In this document: positions 45,010 to 54,517 of the stretch, one piece after another | Position numbering within the stretch: position 1 is the stretch's first letter | Layout: every line of letters begins with the position of its first letter | Source: Prochlorococcus sp. AG-402-L23 | Lineage (GTDB): Bacteria; Cyanobacteriota; Cyanobacteriia; PCC-6307; Cyanobiaceae | NCBI GenBank assembly: GCA_003216635.1 | Contig: QCIO01000001.1 | Coordinates: forward strand, 179,202-243,201 | Direction: 5' to 3' | DNA length: 64,000 nt | Position numbers and translations under genes: made by a program | Notes under the pieces: model-generated | Seen by the model: the letters and a program-made list of their open reading frames with translations, nothing else | Databases searched by the model: none | What the model was told of the DNA's origin: nothing

Positions 45010-45312
45010 AATTAAAATATTAAAAAGAATAACTCTAATTATAGAGAGTTGAATTTTAAGGAATCTTAAATAATTTAAAATTTTCTTTTAATTCGAATTT
45101 TTATTGTCAAGCCTGTTAATGGGATATTTAATTAACTCCTTTTTGAGATTTTTTAAAAGTTTATTATGATTCAAAATTGTAAATTTCTTAGTAAAGGAAT
45201 AATGCCATTTCATTTAATTGAAAAAAAACTTGCTAATTCATTATTAATAAAATTATAATACTTAAGACGGTCATTCAGACCATAAAATTTTTAAATAAGG
45301 ACAAATTTTTTC
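45010..45312. other. 303-bp spacer upstream of the peroxiredoxin gene
   Basis: It holds a 30-codon ORF (45166-45258; MIQNCKFLSKGIMPFHLIEK) that I cannot support as a gene. Near the right end a short stem GGTC-ATTCA-GACC occurs about 30 bp before the peroxiredoxin start. The rest is AT-rich DNA, presumably including the peroxiredoxin promoter. Confidence 0.45.
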
Positions 45313-45897
45313 ATGAGCTTAAGAGTTGGACAAGAAGCACCTGACTTTAGTGCTACAGCAGTATATGATCAAGAGTTTAAGGAGATTACACTTTCTGGTC
45401 TAAGAGGTAAATGGGTTGTTTTATTCTTTTACCCACTAGATTTTACATTTGTATGTCCAACTGAAATCACTGCATTTAGTGATAGATATGAAGACTTCTC
45501 AGCACTTAATACGGAAATACTTGGGGTATCAGTTGATAGCAAACACTGTCATTTGGCTTGGATACAAACTCCAAGAAATGAAGGTGGAATAGGCGATATT
45601 AACTACCCGTTAGTTTCTGATTTAAAAAGAGAAATTTGCCAGGCGTACAATGTTCTTAATGATGATGGAGAGGCAGATAGAGGTTTATTTCTTATCAACC
45701 CCGAAGGTGTAGTTATGCATACGACTGTTAACAAGGCTCCTGTAGGCAGAAATGTTGATGAAACACTAAGGATTCTTCAAGGTTATCAATACGTTGCTGC
45801 AAACCCAGATGAAGTATGTCCAGCAAACTGGACCCCCGGGGAGAAAACAATGTTGGAGGACCCCAAAGGTAGTAAAGAATATTTTTCTGCACTATAG
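45313..45897 (+). CDS. 2-Cys peroxiredoxin
   Basis: 194 residues, typical 2-Cys AhpC/Prx1 class. The peroxidatic Cys48 is in [13 protein letters not shown], with [16 protein letters not shown] before it; the resolving Cys169 is in [12 protein letters not shown]. It reduces hydrogen peroxide and alkyl peroxides using thioredoxin, and is a major antioxidant in cyanobacteria that lack catalase. It lies alone, after a ~300-bp spacer. Confidence 0.96.
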   Translation: MSLRVGQEAPDFSATAVYDQEFKEITLSGLRGKWVVLFFYPLDFTFVCPTEITAFSDRYEDFSALNTEILGVSVDSKHCHLAWIQTPRNEGGIGDINYPLVSDLKREICQAYNVLNDDGEADRGLFLINPEGVVMHTTVNKAPVGRNVDETLRILQGYQYVAANPDEVCPANWTPGEKTMLEDPKGSKEYFSAL

Positions 45898-45912
45898 AAG
45901 GATTAAAAACTA

Positions 45913-46665
45913 TTAAATAAGTATTGAGTAGTAAATAATTATAAAAAAATAAAAAATAAACATATTCAAAATGGGGATTGCATCCTCCATACGAGGTTTG
46001 CGTACAATCCAATCGCTTAAATTAGTTTTATATGAAAGAAAAGACCATGTAAAAAAAGATATTTCTATAACGACTAAGATAAAAATATTAATTAAATTTA
46101 ATTCATTTAAACCAAAATATTTATAAATATGAAACTGATCATCAACATTAATATTTTTAATTTGTAGATGCCAAAGATGAAAAGAAATCAAAATAAAATT
46201 AACTAATATCAATTTTTTTAATAAAAGCTTAGATTTCTTAAAAATTAATAAAATAGAAATTGAAAATATAAATAAAATAAACTGAATAACATCCGGTTTT
46301 GGTAACTTAATTCCTTCAAGAAATAAATTAAATATAAGATTAAAATTTATATATATGTAATCAGCTATAAAGTAGGAAAGAAATATTAAATTTATTGCTA
46401 CTAAGAATAATAATCTTTTACCTTTAATAATATTTTTACTATAAATTTTATTCTCATTAAAATTATAGTATGTATAGTTTTTTAATGAATTTAAACATAC
46501 CAAAGATGGACATATTATACCGCTCAAATAGTAAAGAATTGAATATAAGGAAATATCACCAATATTAAATAAATACAAATTAAACCATTGTTTTTGTACA
46601 AATGGAATAATAATCAATAGTGACAATGTGAATAATAACTTCGTTGTATCGTTTTTAATTATCAA
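45913..46665 (-). CDS. polytopic membrane protein, conserved hypothetical
   Basis: 250 residues with about seven hydrophobic segments (LLFTLSLLIIIPFV, ISLYSILYYLSGIICPSLVCL, LLFLVAINLIFLSYFIADYIYI, VIQFILFIFSISILLIF, LVNFILISFHLWHL, INIFILVVIEISFFTWSFLS, ILNMFIFYFFIIIYYSIL) and a basic loop RKPRMEDAIP before the last. Directly downstream of the FtsH-like gene on the same strand (39-bp gap), so likely co-expressed. It may be a partner of that protein (inference). No known family assigned. Confidence 0.7.
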   Translation of the reverse strand: MIIKNDTTKLLFTLSLLIIIPFVQKQWFNLYLFNIGDISLYSILYYLSGIICPSLVCLNSLKNYTYYNFNENKIYSKNIIKGKRLLFLVAINLIFLSYFIADYIYINFNLIFNLFLEGIKLPKPDVIQFILFIFSISILLIFKKSKLLLKKLILVNFILISFHLWHLQIKNINVDDQFHIYKYFGLNELNLINIFILVVIEISFFTWSFLSYKTNLSDWIVRKPRMEDAIPILNMFIFYFFIIIYYSILI

Positions 46666-46704
46666 GAAAATATAATATTTTTTATTTAATTTAAAACAAT
46701 TAAA

Positions 46705-48459
46705 TCAAACTTTCAACAATTTAGAAGTTGTTAATTTAAAAACTTTTTTATCTATAGTTTCTTGATTTAAAAGTATATCAACTAATTTATCTAGTAAGAC
46801 TCTATTTTTTTTCAATATTTTTATTGAATTATTTAATGAAATTTTAGAAATATTTATGATTTCATTATCTATTCTAGAACTGGTATTTTCTGCAATGAGA
46901 GGCTTTCTTCTAAATAATCCATCTCCTAAATACATTTCATTATTATCAGAATCCATTGAAATTGGACCAATAATTGAAAATCCATATTTTGTAACCATTT
47001 CCCTTACGATATTTGTGGCATAAGAGATATCATTTAAGGAGCATTGTGTAATTTCACCTTCACCAAAAACTATCGTTTCTGCTGCTCTTCCAGCTAGAGC
47101 AATTTCAATTTTTGAAAATAATAATTTTTTTGAAATCAAGCCACTAGAAATTACATCTTCGTCAGGGCATATTTTTGTATATCCTCCTATAGATCCAGAT
47201 CTAGGTAAGATCGTAATTTTATCAACTGATTCAATTCCATTTCTAACAGCAGAAACAATCGCTCTGCCTACCTCGTTATAAGCAATAATTTTTTTCATAT
47301 TCGGAGAAGTTATTAATGAACTTCTAAGGCCGATGGTAATTTTATCAAGAGCATTTTCTATATGAAGATCACTGATTAATTTAGAATCATCTCTAGCACA
47401 GTGAATAGCACTCTCGTTCATCAAATTTGCAAGATCTGCTCCAGAAAATCCAACTGTTCTAGAAGCCCAATATCCTAAGTTAACTTCGCTTGAAAGTGGT
47501 TTGGAAAGGGAGTGAACTGAAAGAATTTTTTTTCTTCCATCTAAATCTGGAAGCATTACTTCAATTTTTCTATCAAATCTACCTGGTCTTAATAATGCTG
47601 CATCCAAAATATCTGGTCTATTTGTTGCTGCTAAAACAATAATCCCAGAATTATCAACAAAACCATCTAATTCAGTTAGAAGCTGATTAAGGGTTTGTTC
47701 TCTTTCATCATTTCCACCTCCGATTCCAGATCCTCTTTGCCTTCCAATGGAATCAATTTCATCAATGAAAATTATACAAGGAGATTTTTCCTTAGCCTTA
47801 GAGAAAAGATCACGAACTCGGCTTGCTCCAACACCAACAAAAAGTTCTACAAACTCTGATGCCGAAATTGAGAGGAAAGGGACTCCTGATTCACCCGCAA
47901 TTGCTTTAGCTAATAATGTTTTACCTGTTCCTGGTGGGCCTATTAGAAGAACTCCCTTAGGAACTTTTGCTCCAAGATTTTCAAATTTCTTTGGTTCTTT
48001 CAAAAATGTTATTACCTCTTTTAATTCCTCAGCGGCTTCAGGGATGCCAGCCACATCATCGAATCTCGTTTCTACATCATCAATAGTTACAAATTTAGCT
48101 TGATTTTTGGTAAACCCAAAAGCTCTGGAAGCCAATTTTGATGTACTCCTCAGAATTAACACTATAGCTAATATGAAAATCAGGAAAAGACTTATTGAAG
48201 AAAATGAATTAGCCGCTGAGGCTTCTTTTCTACTATTATTAATAGTTAAATCTACCTTATTTTCAGTAGCCTTTTCAAGGATTAATTGATCGTTGTAAAG
48301 GATAGGTATTTTAAATTTATCGCCATTTTTATACAGAACATCAATTTCTCTCTGCCTAGGATAGAAAAATATTGATTCTATTTTCCCCGTCTCTATATCT
48401 TCTAGAAGATCCGAATAACTTGATTTAGAATCTGAATATGAGAATTTTGATCTAAACAC
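46705..48459 (-). CDS. FtsH-like AAA protein with degenerate protease site
   Basis: 584 residues, shorter than typical FtsH (~610-640). The first membrane helix is absent; residues ~1-75 resemble the FtsH exported domain, then one membrane helix ([18 protein letters not shown]). The AAA domain is intact: [25 protein letters not shown], and [25 protein letters not shown]. The metalloprotease HEAGH motif is replaced by NEVGR (residues 395-399): both zinc histidines are lost though Glu is kept; the third ligand region (LNDISYAT) is retained. Likely an ATPase/unfoldase without peptidase activity, like plant FtsHi proteins, possibly acting in hetero-oligomers with active FtsH (inference). Confidence 0.9.
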   Translation of the reverse strand: MFRSKFSYSDSKSSYSDLLEDIETGKIESIFFYPRQREIDVLYKNGDKFKIPILYNDQLILEKATENKVDLTINNSRKEASAANSFSSISLFLIFILAIVLILRSTSKLASRAFGFTKNQAKFVTIDDVETRFDDVAGIPEAAEELKEVITFLKEPKKFENLGAKVPKGVLLIGPPGTGKTLLAKAIAGESGVPFLSISASEFVELFVGVGASRVRDLFSKAKEKSPCIIFIDEIDSIGRQRGSGIGGGNDEREQTLNQLLTELDGFVDNSGIIVLAATNRPDILDAALLRPGRFDRKIEVMLPDLDGRKKILSVHSLSKPLSSEVNLGYWASRTVGFSGADLANLMNESAIHCARDDSKLISDLHIENALDKITIGLRSSLITSPNMKKIIAYNEVGRAIVSAVRNGIESVDKITILPRSGSIGGYTKICPDEDVISSGLISKKLLFSKIEIALAGRAAETIVFGEGEITQCSLNDISYATNIVREMVTKYGFSIIGPISMDSDNNEMYLGDGLFRRKPLIAENTSSRIDNEIINISKISLNNSIKILKKNRVLLDKLVDILLNQETIDKKVFKLTTSKLLKV

Positions 48460-48590
48460 TAATCTTTATAAGTGATTAATAAAGCATATATGCTTATTTA
48501 AAAAATTGAAGTATATAAACAAAATATACTTAAAAGTTTTGGAGATAACCAGTTAAAGGTTATATTATTATATGGAAATAAAGAAACAGA

Positions 48591-48764
48591 ATGGCTGTAC
48601 CAAAGAAGAAAAAATCAAAGAGCAAAAGGAACCAGAGGCACGCTGTTTGGAAAGGGAAAGCAGCAATAGCAGCTCAAAAAGCTATATCTTTAGGTAAATC
48701 AGTTTTAACTGGGAAAGCTCAAGGATTTGTTTATCCTATTGAAGAAGAAGAAGAAGAAGAATAG
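48591..48764 (+). CDS. rpmF: 50S ribosomal protein L32
   Basis: 57 residues: [20 protein letters not shown] is the diagnostic L32 start; middle [20 protein letters not shown]; it ends in a run of seven glutamates, encoded by a GAA/GAG-type triplet repeat. The Cys zinc ligands of some L32 proteins are absent, as in cyanobacterial/plastid L32. Upstream ATAACC...GGTTAT (48545-48562) could form a short hairpin. Confidence 0.95.
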   Translation: MAVPKKKKSKSKRNQRHAVWKGKAAIAAQKAISLGKSVLTGKAQGFVYPIEEEEEEE

Positions 48765-48767
48765 CTT

Positions 48768-49094
48768 TTAAGAACCTAATTTAAATGCTTCAAGTATAAC
48801 AGCATAAATTGCACCAATTCTTAATTTATCAACTACGGTCCATAGATAATAAAACTTTGAACTTGCGGCAGGTTTAATTCTTATAATGATTTCAATAAAA
48901 ACAATAATTATTGGGACCATTATCAACTCATTTTTACCTTCAGATATAAATTTTGTAATAAAATTTGCGAACAAAAAATAACCTGTCAAAACAGAAATTA
49001 GACCAATAGATTTTGTTCTCCAAGTATCACTTAGAAAACCAAAAAATAAATTATTTAAATTGTAGGTAATTCTTGAAAAATTAGTTTTTTGCAT
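48768..49094 (-). CDS. Ycf20/DUF565 membrane protein
   Basis: 108 residues. SIGLISVLTGYFLFANFI and MVPIIIVFIEIIIRIKP are two membrane segments in the Ycf20 arrangement, followed by a short C-terminal domain. Ycf20-like proteins of plants affect thermal dissipation of light energy, but the cyanobacterial role is unclear. Its start overlaps the 3' end of the HAD gene by 14 bp; convergent with rpmF. Confidence 0.8.
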   Translation of the reverse strand: MQKTNFSRITYNLNNLFFGFLSDTWRTKSIGLISVLTGYFLFANFITKFISEGKNELIMVPIIIVFIEIIIRIKPAASSKFYYLWTVVDKLRIGAIYAVILEAFKLGS

Positions 49095-49845
49095 TACTAA
49101 AAGACACTAAATAATCACTTAGAAAGTTATAGTCAACATATGATTTTTTTAGTTTAGGGCCTTTAATTACATTTGCCACATTATTCTCATCACCAAGACT
49201 GTCTAAAACACAATCTAATTTAATATTTTTTTCAAGATCAATTGGGATATTTGAAGGAACAAAAATTGTAGGCAAGTTAGCTGCCAAGGAAGATTTCAAT
49301 CCTGGATTGGAGTCTTCAAAAACAATTGAGTTGTTTTTGTTTATACCACTTAATTGAATTGCCTTTAAATATGGTAATGGATTTGGTTTCTTTAATTCAA
49401 CGTCTTCACTTGAAATAATGAACTCAAAAGGGTTGAAGCCATTAAAAAGATATTCAACAAGTAGATTGACTTGAATCCTTGAACTTGAAGTAACAATAAA
49501 TTGTCTTACTTTTTTTTTATTTAATTCATTTATTAATCTAAAAACACCAGTTTTTAAACTAACGCAATTTTTTTTTATAATTTCTAAATAATGAAACTGC
49601 TTTGTTTCATGAATTTTGAGAATTAAATCTTCTGAGAAATCATCATTATTAGATTTAGCGTAATAAGCAATCCTATTTTTGCCCCCATTTATCTTCAGAA
49701 GTTTTATATATTTAATAGTGTCCCAATTCCAATTAATACCAAGGTCATTAAAAGCATTATTAAAAGCAGGTAAATGGGCCTCTAATTCAGTATTTGCGAT
49801 GGTACCATCTAAATCCCAATAAACACCCTCAAGATACGTCACCAA
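49081..49845 (-). CDS. HAD-family hydrolase, CbbY/phosphoglycolate-phosphatase type
   Basis: 254 residues. HAD motif I is WDLDGTIANTELEAH, motif II-like FIVTSSSRIQVN, motif III lysine in ELKKPNPLPY, and motif IV in IVFEDSNPGLKSSLAA. The alpha-helical cap follows motif I. CbbY-type enzymes remove xylulose-1,5-bisphosphate, an inhibitor of Rubisco; assignment of substrate here is inferred from resemblance. Overlaps the Ycf20 gene start by 14 bp. Confidence 0.85.
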   Translation of the reverse strand: MVTYLEGVYWDLDGTIANTELEAHLPAFNNAFNDLGINWNWDTIKYIKLLKINGGKNRIAYYAKSNNDDFSEDLILKIHETKQFHYLEIIKKNCVSLKTGVFRLINELNKKKVRQFIVTSSSRIQVNLLVEYLFNGFNPFEFIISSEDVELKKPNPLPYLKAIQLSGINKNNSIVFEDSNPGLKSSLAANLPTIFVPSNIPIDLEKNIKLDCVLDSLGDENNVANVIKGPKLKKSYVDYNFLSDYLVSFSNAKN

Positions 49846-49856
49846 AAAGAATTTCT

Positions 49857-49934
49857 TTATTTACGGTAAAATACAAGAGCAATTATTGCTGGTCCTGCTA
49901 ACGCAACTACAGCCAAAGGAATAAGTGTTGCCAT
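49857..49934 (-). CDS. 25-aa single-helix peptide, Psb30/Ycf12-like
   Basis: ATG 49934; sequence MATLIPLAVVALAGPAIIAL then VFYRK. One membrane helix with the ALAGPAIIAL core, which resembles the Psb30 (Ycf12) subunit of photosystem II (core LxxxxxGPxVI). Too short for firm assignment; another small photosystem or cytochrome b6f subunit remains possible. It lies 11 bp before the HAD gene on the same strand. Confidence 0.55.
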   Translation of the reverse strand: MATLIPLAVVALAGPAIIALVFYRK

Positions 49935-50016
49935 AATTAATGAATATGTTTTGTGATACTATTTTTACAAATAAATGACGAAACTGTACTGATACGTTAC
50001 AAGATTGAATTAAATT

Positions 50017-50364
50017 ATGAAATCATGGACATGTATAGAAAATTGTGGGGCTTGTTGTAAATTCGACTTGAACGAAAGAAGCGATTTAGCTGACAAACTT
50101 AACAAAGAAGATATAGCTTTGATAAATTCGATGACTGCTAGAGACGGTTGGTGTAAAAACCTAGACAGAGAAAATAAAAAATGCTTAATTTATGAAACCA
50201 GACCACATTTTTGCCGGGTAAATGAATTTTCAACTACATTTAAAGGATATTTGAAATCTGGTGACAAATTTTTAATAGATTGTTGCAAACAACATATTTC
50301 ATCAAATTATGGATACCAAAGTAAAGTGATGAAAACTTTTAGAATTGCTGTTTCAGGAAAATGA
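50017..50364 (+). CDS. YkgJ-type cysteine-cluster protein
   Basis: 115 residues with the eight-cysteine YkgJ/CxxCxxCC pattern: WTCIENCGACCKF, GWCKNLDRENKKCLIYETRP, FCRVNEF and DCCKQH. Such domains bind zinc or an Fe-S cluster. Soluble. Its last 4 bp overlap the following Gdt1-like gene (ATGA), making a three-gene unit with the two UPF0016 genes. Confidence 0.88.
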   Translation: MKSWTCIENCGACCKFDLNERSDLADKLNKEDIALINSMTARDGWCKNLDRENKKCLIYETRPHFCRVNEFSTTFKGYLKSGDKFLIDCCKQHISSNYGYQSKVMKTFRIAVSGK

Positions 50365-50687
50365 ATAGTAAATTAGAAAAAAAAGAAAACAATTTAGAAA
50401 AAAGTTTTTTTTCTATATTTATAACGACTTTTACAACAATTTTTATTGCTGAACTTGGCGATAAAACTCAGATAGCCACATTAATGCTTTCTGCTGAATC
50501 GGGCAGGCCAATAATTGTTTTCCTTGGAAGCTCTCTTGCATTAATAAGCTCAAGCATAGTAGGAGTTCTTATTGGTAAATGGGTATCAAAAAAAATATCT
50601 CCTAGCAAATTTGCTTTATTTACAGGTGCTTTAATGATATTAATAAGTATTTTTTTAGCTTATGAAACTTTCAAAAATTATTTATAA
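50361..50687 (+). CDS. UPF0016/Gdt1-type transporter, first half
   Basis: 108 residues, three membrane helices. The E-x-G-D-K-T motif is IAELGDKTQIATLML. UPF0016 proteins have two such halves; here they are separate genes (next gene is the second half). Cyanobacterial members (Mnx) export manganese across the thylakoid membrane. N-terminal polar extension of ~17 residues. Overlaps the YkgJ gene by 4 bp and abuts the next ATG directly (TAA-ATG). Confidence 0.88.
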   Translation: MNSKLEKKENNLEKSFFSIFITTFTTIFIAELGDKTQIATLMLSAESGRPIIVFLGSSLALISSSIVGVLIGKWVSKKISPSKFALFTGALMILISIFLAYETFKNYL

Positions 50688-50999
50688 ATGGTTTTAAGTT
50701 TATTACTATCAACATTTCTAACCGTTTTTATAGCTGAATTAGGTGATAAAACTCAACTGGCTACTTTAACTATAAGCGGCACTTCAAATAAACCATTAGC
50801 AGTTTTTCTAGGATCTTCTTCAGCACTTGTTTTTGCCAGTTTACTAGGAGCATTGACAGGCGGTTCTATTTCAAGTTTTTTACCCGAAGTGGTTCTTAAG
50901 TCAATAGCCTCCATTACATTTTTTATCATTGGTATAAGGTTATATATCAACTCTTTCACTATCGAAAAAAAAGAAAAAGAAGAGAAAGAAAATAATTAG
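50688..50999 (+). CDS. UPF0016/Gdt1-type transporter, second half
   Basis: 103 residues, three membrane helices, with the second EGDKT motif in IAELGDKTQLATLTI. The C-terminus ends in a charged KKEKEEKENN. Starts at the base after the previous stop, so the two halves are co-translated and presumably dimerise into a full transporter. Confidence 0.88.
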   Translation: MVLSLLLSTFLTVFIAELGDKTQLATLTISGTSNKPLAVFLGSSSALVFASLLGALTGGSISSFLPEVVLKSIASITFFIIGIRLYINSFTIEKKEKEEKENN

Positions 51000-51071
51000 T
51001 TTTAAGCTTGGATAATAAGGTGTAATAATGAAGTGTATACCACTAAATTAATTTATAATTTCATTTAGATC

Positions 51072-53294
51072 ATGCTCACATCATCTTCAATAATTGATAA
51101 TCTTAATCAGTCAGAAGGTTTAGAATATAAAAAATTATGCAGATTATTAAAAATAACAAAGAAATCTGATAAGGATAAATTAGATATTGCTTTAACAGCT
51201 CTAGAAAAACTTGAAATAATTAATAAAAATGAAAATGATGAATATACCTGTATAAAAGATAGTGATCATCTTGTCGCCAAAATAAGATGTAGTAGCAAAG
51301 GCTATTGCTTTGCTGTAAGGGGAAAAGACAAAGAAGATATCTACATTAAAGAAAATCTTCTTAATTATGCATGGAATGGAGATAAAGTTTTAGTAAGGAT
51401 AATAAAAGAGGGTTATAGAAGAAGATCGCCTGAGGGTATAGTTGATTGTATTCTTGAAAGATCAAATCAAATACTTCTCTCAAAAGTTGAACTAATAAAT
51501 AATGATGTATATGCAATCCCAATAGATGATAGGATCCTTTCTAAAATTAAACTTCCAAAAGATAATAAAAAATACACTTTCAAACCAGAAAATAAGAATA
51601 TTGTAAAAGTTGAGATTGATAGATTTCCCATAGGTCAAGAAGAAGGACTAGGTCATGTGATACAAGAACTAAAACTAAACAATAATGAGGCATATGATAC
51701 AGACTTTGTTTTATCCAAAAGTAATATAGTTAAATCATGCAATTTAAATCATATTGAATCTAAAAAAATAGAAAGAAGGGAGAGGATAGACCTTACAGGT
51801 AAAAACTCTTATTTATTCAAAAGTTGGAATTCTAATAATTCTCCGATGCTCCCAATGATTCAAATAGAGCAAGGAAAAAATAAAAGTACTAAATTATGGA
51901 TACATACAAATAATCTTGCAGAAAGATTAGATCTAAATAGTAAAAAATCATTAGAAATATTATTTAAAGGCTTCGAATCATTACCCTTATTAAATGATTG
52001 GAAAAACTACCTTAGTGAAGCAATAAGAAATGATGTTGAATTTAAATTTGGTGAAAAGAATGAAGCAATTAGCCTCTGTTTGCATTTAAATAGTGATAAT
52101 GAAATAACTGATTGGTCATTTAATCTTACTTTAGTAAAATGCTCTCTCATTGTTGAAAGTGATCATACTAACGCTCTTCTATCTAGAAAAAGTAAAACAA
52201 GAATAACCTCTCGGGTATTAAAACCAATAAAGGAATATATCGACGATTTAGATAAAATACTGGAAATTTCATGTTCATTCAGACAAAAACATCTTTTGGA
52301 GGGTAAGGTTGAAATTCCAGCACCACTTAATAAAATTGAAGCACTAGAAGAATTTTTTATACATAATCCAGCTGAATATTCAAAAGGATATTTTGAATCA
52401 TTAAATAAAGAAGATTGCCAAACTTATCTTTCACCAATACTACATGAAGCTAATTTAATATGGTTCAAACATTCAAATCAATATGGCTTAAAAAGTGCAG
52501 GATACATCTCAAATGGAATAGATTACGTTAATGCAAATGAAATCATCAAATATTCAGAATTTATTGATAATGATATAGAGCTTAATGAAGATGGCAATTT
52601 GACATTTAGTCAAGTAATTAAATTTTGTGGCGATGATAATAAAAAAAGAATCTTACATAAACTTCTAATTAATGAATTTAAGGACAATGAAATAAGGTTG
52701 ATTTCTAAAAATCCTGATAATGATGAATCAGAAAAATTATTTATTTCTCCATGGACAATTCCTGGATTTGACTTCACTAACCTTATTAATCAGTACTGTA
52801 TTTTTAATATGGTAATAAATGGTAAGAAATCGAAGAAAAATAATATTAATGCAATCAATATATCGGAAAGTAATTCATTAAATTTAGTAAATTGGGATAT
52901 ATTTAATTCATCAATTTCAAAAAATCTAGAAATATTATTTAACAAGTTTGTTATAGATAAACTTAATGAATATAAGTACAAAGTTAACCAATATAAATCA
53001 AATATGATTACTTTAAAAAAAGTAAGAAAAGCAGAAACATTACTAGGTAATATTTATAGTGGGTTTATATTGTCAGTGCAAACATATGGTTTCTTTGTTG
53101 AGATATCAGAACTAAATGTAGAGGGTTTAGTACACGTCAGCACTCTTAATAATGATTGGTATGAATATCGATCAAGGCAAAATTTATTGATTGGAAGAAA
53201 ATCTAAAAAATCATATAAAGTTGGGGATCCAATAGAAGTAAAAATCATAAAAGTCGATATTCTTAAATATCAAATTGATTTAGAATTAACATAA
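51072..53294 (+). CDS. RNase II/R-like protein with degenerate active site
   Basis: 740 residues with RNase R layout: N-terminal helix-turn-helix (~1-65), cold-shock domains (~70-225), RNB domain (~235-640) and C-terminal S1 domain (~658-740; FILSVQTYGFFVEISE, VEGLVHVSTL). The RNB metal site that in active enzymes reads like DxxxxxDxDD is replaced by SYLFKSWNSNNSPMLPMIQI (~245-263), with no aspartates. The second block, normally TSPIRRYxDL, reads ISPWTIPGFDFTNLINQ (~557-573), losing both arginines. So likely an RNA-binding paralogue without exonuclease activity. The window also carries a short RNB enzyme (32565-33749) with an intact site. Confidence 0.82.
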   Translation: MLTSSSIIDNLNQSEGLEYKKLCRLLKITKKSDKDKLDIALTALEKLEIINKNENDEYTCIKDSDHLVAKIRCSSKGYCFAVRGKDKEDIYIKENLLNYAWNGDKVLVRIIKEGYRRRSPEGIVDCILERSNQILLSKVELINNDVYAIPIDDRILSKIKLPKDNKKYTFKPENKNIVKVEIDRFPIGQEEGLGHVIQELKLNNNEAYDTDFVLSKSNIVKSCNLNHIESKKIERRERIDLTGKNSYLFKSWNSNNSPMLPMIQIEQGKNKSTKLWIHTNNLAERLDLNSKKSLEILFKGFESLPLLNDWKNYLSEAIRNDVEFKFGEKNEAISLCLHLNSDNEITDWSFNLTLVKCSLIVESDHTNALLSRKSKTRITSRVLKPIKEYIDDLDKILEISCSFRQKHLLEGKVEIPAPLNKIEALEEFFIHNPAEYSKGYFESLNKEDCQTYLSPILHEANLIWFKHSNQYGLKSAGYISNGIDYVNANEIIKYSEFIDNDIELNEDGNLTFSQVIKFCGDDNKKRILHKLLINEFKDNEIRLISKNPDNDESEKLFISPWTIPGFDFTNLINQYCIFNMVINGKKSKKNNINAINISESNSLNLVNWDIFNSSISKNLEILFNKFVIDKLNEYKYKVNQYKSNMITLKKVRKAETLLGNIYSGFILSVQTYGFFVEISELNVEGLVHVSTLNNDWYEYRSRQNLLIGRKSKKSYKVGDPIEVKIIKVDILKYQIDLELT

Positions 53295-53361
53295 ATAAAT
53301 TCTCATAAAATATATTATGGAAATATTAACCAAAAAAAATTTAAGATAACTTTTTAGAATT

Positions 53362-53805
53362 ATGTTTAAGAAAAAGTATTTATTATTAACTCTTTTTTTA
53401 ATAATAATTTTTCAAATTTTATTATATACAAATAATAATCAGAAGACTTCATTTAGATACTTTAAATGGACTCTACAAGAAATAAGCATAGGTAAGTTAA
53501 TCAGTATTTCGTTTTTTTCTGGTTTATTTGTAAGCGCTTTATTGAATACAACAATTACTAGTACTAATTTCAGAAAAAAAACTTTCGAAAATGTGGAAGA
53601 TGATTTTGTATCTCATAATAATGATGAAGATATGGAACAAAACGTTGAAATGCCCCCTCAAAGGGATATTAGAGAAACTCAACCAACAATTTCAGTTAAT
53701 TACAGAGTAGTCAAAAACATCAATGATAATAATTTAAAAAAAGATCTAAATTATTCAAATCCAGATAATAAAGATGACTGGGATAATGCTGATAATGATT
53801 GGTAG
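53362..53805 (+). CDS. membrane-anchored hypothetical protein with acidic tail
   Basis: 147 residues. Two hydrophobic segments: KYLLLTLFLIIIFQILLYT and KLISISFFSGLFVSALLNTTI. The rest (~75 residues) is polar, acidic and ends NPDNKDDWDNADNDW. Topology suggests a small two-helix inner-membrane protein with a cytoplasmic acidic tail. I do not recognise it. Followed by the DUF2996 gene on the same strand. Confidence 0.65.
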   Translation: MFKKKYLLLTLFLIIIFQILLYTNNNQKTSFRYFKWTLQEISIGKLISISFFSGLFVSALLNTTITSTNFRKKTFENVEDDFVSHNNDEDMEQNVEMPPQRDIRETQPTISVNYRVVKNINDNNLKKDLNYSNPDNKDDWDNADNDW

Positions 53806-53864
53806 AAAAATAAATTAATTAAAAAATGTTTTTTTAATTTATAATGGGGTAAATAATTTTTTTT

Positions 53865-54437
53865 ATGGAAGAAAATTTAGACAAAAATAATGAAGTTAAC
53901 AAAGAAATATCTGACAACACTACTAAATCAAACTCTGAGGAAATAAAAGAACCTAAATCAGAAAAAGTTATCAATATGAATATAAATAATTCTCAAAGTA
54001 ATTCTGCTTCTAAGGTTGTTATAAAAAATGAAATTGAAACTCCAGCCAAACCTATCGCAAATCCTAAAAAAGAACTGCCAGTAGAGAAAAAGCCTTTCCA
54101 AGAATTTATTAACTTACATTTAATTCCTGCACTTATAGAAGAAATTAATCAAAGAGGATTAGAAATAAACAATATTAACCTCACAAACACTAATAGACCT
54201 ATTTCTGGAGATAAATGTTGGGTAATAAATTGTGAAATTAAAGATATATGTAACTTTTGGTTATCCTTTGAGAAGGATGACATTAGTTCATTAAAAAGTA
54301 TTTCTTTATCAAAACCTAATCAAAAACCCAGTATTATTGAATCTTTTCTTATTGACGAAAAAAGAATTACCCTAAAATTAATTATTTCAAGAGTACTTCA
54401 AAGATTGAATGGGCAAAAGTTAATAGGTGTTAATTAG
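53865..54437 (+). CDS. DUF2996 domain protein
   Basis: 190 residues. The first ~70 are Asn/Lys/Glu-rich and disordered-looking. The C-terminal ~110 form a DUF2996 domain: FQEFINLHLIPALIEEINQR, CWVINCEIKDICNFWLSFE and LIDEKRITLKLIISRVLQRL. Cyanobacterial, function unknown. It lies just before acsF. Confidence 0.75.
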   Translation: MEENLDKNNEVNKEISDNTTKSNSEEIKEPKSEKVINMNINNSQSNSASKVVIKNEIETPAKPIANPKKELPVEKKPFQEFINLHLIPALIEEINQRGLEINNINLTNTNRPISGDKCWVINCEIKDICNFWLSFEKDDISSLKSISLSKPNQKPSIIESFLIDEKRITLKLIISRVLQRLNGQKLIGVN

Positions 54438-54517
54438 ATAAACAATAACACCAAGTTAACTTTTCCCTCGAAAATACAAATCATAGTAAATAATAGTATT
54501 AACAAATCAAATAAAAG

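Noticed and set aside
45166..45258. 30-codon ORF before the peroxiredoxin gene
   Set aside because: Too short, no distinctive composition and no start signal.
45265..45281. Short GGTC-ATTCA-GACC stem upstream of the peroxiredoxin gene
   Set aside because: Only four pairs; no terminator T-run in the right place and no known regulator motif.
47747..48103. 118-codon ORF opposite the FtsH-like gene
   Set aside because: Shadow frame of a conserved AAA domain; the minus-strand product is clearly the real one.
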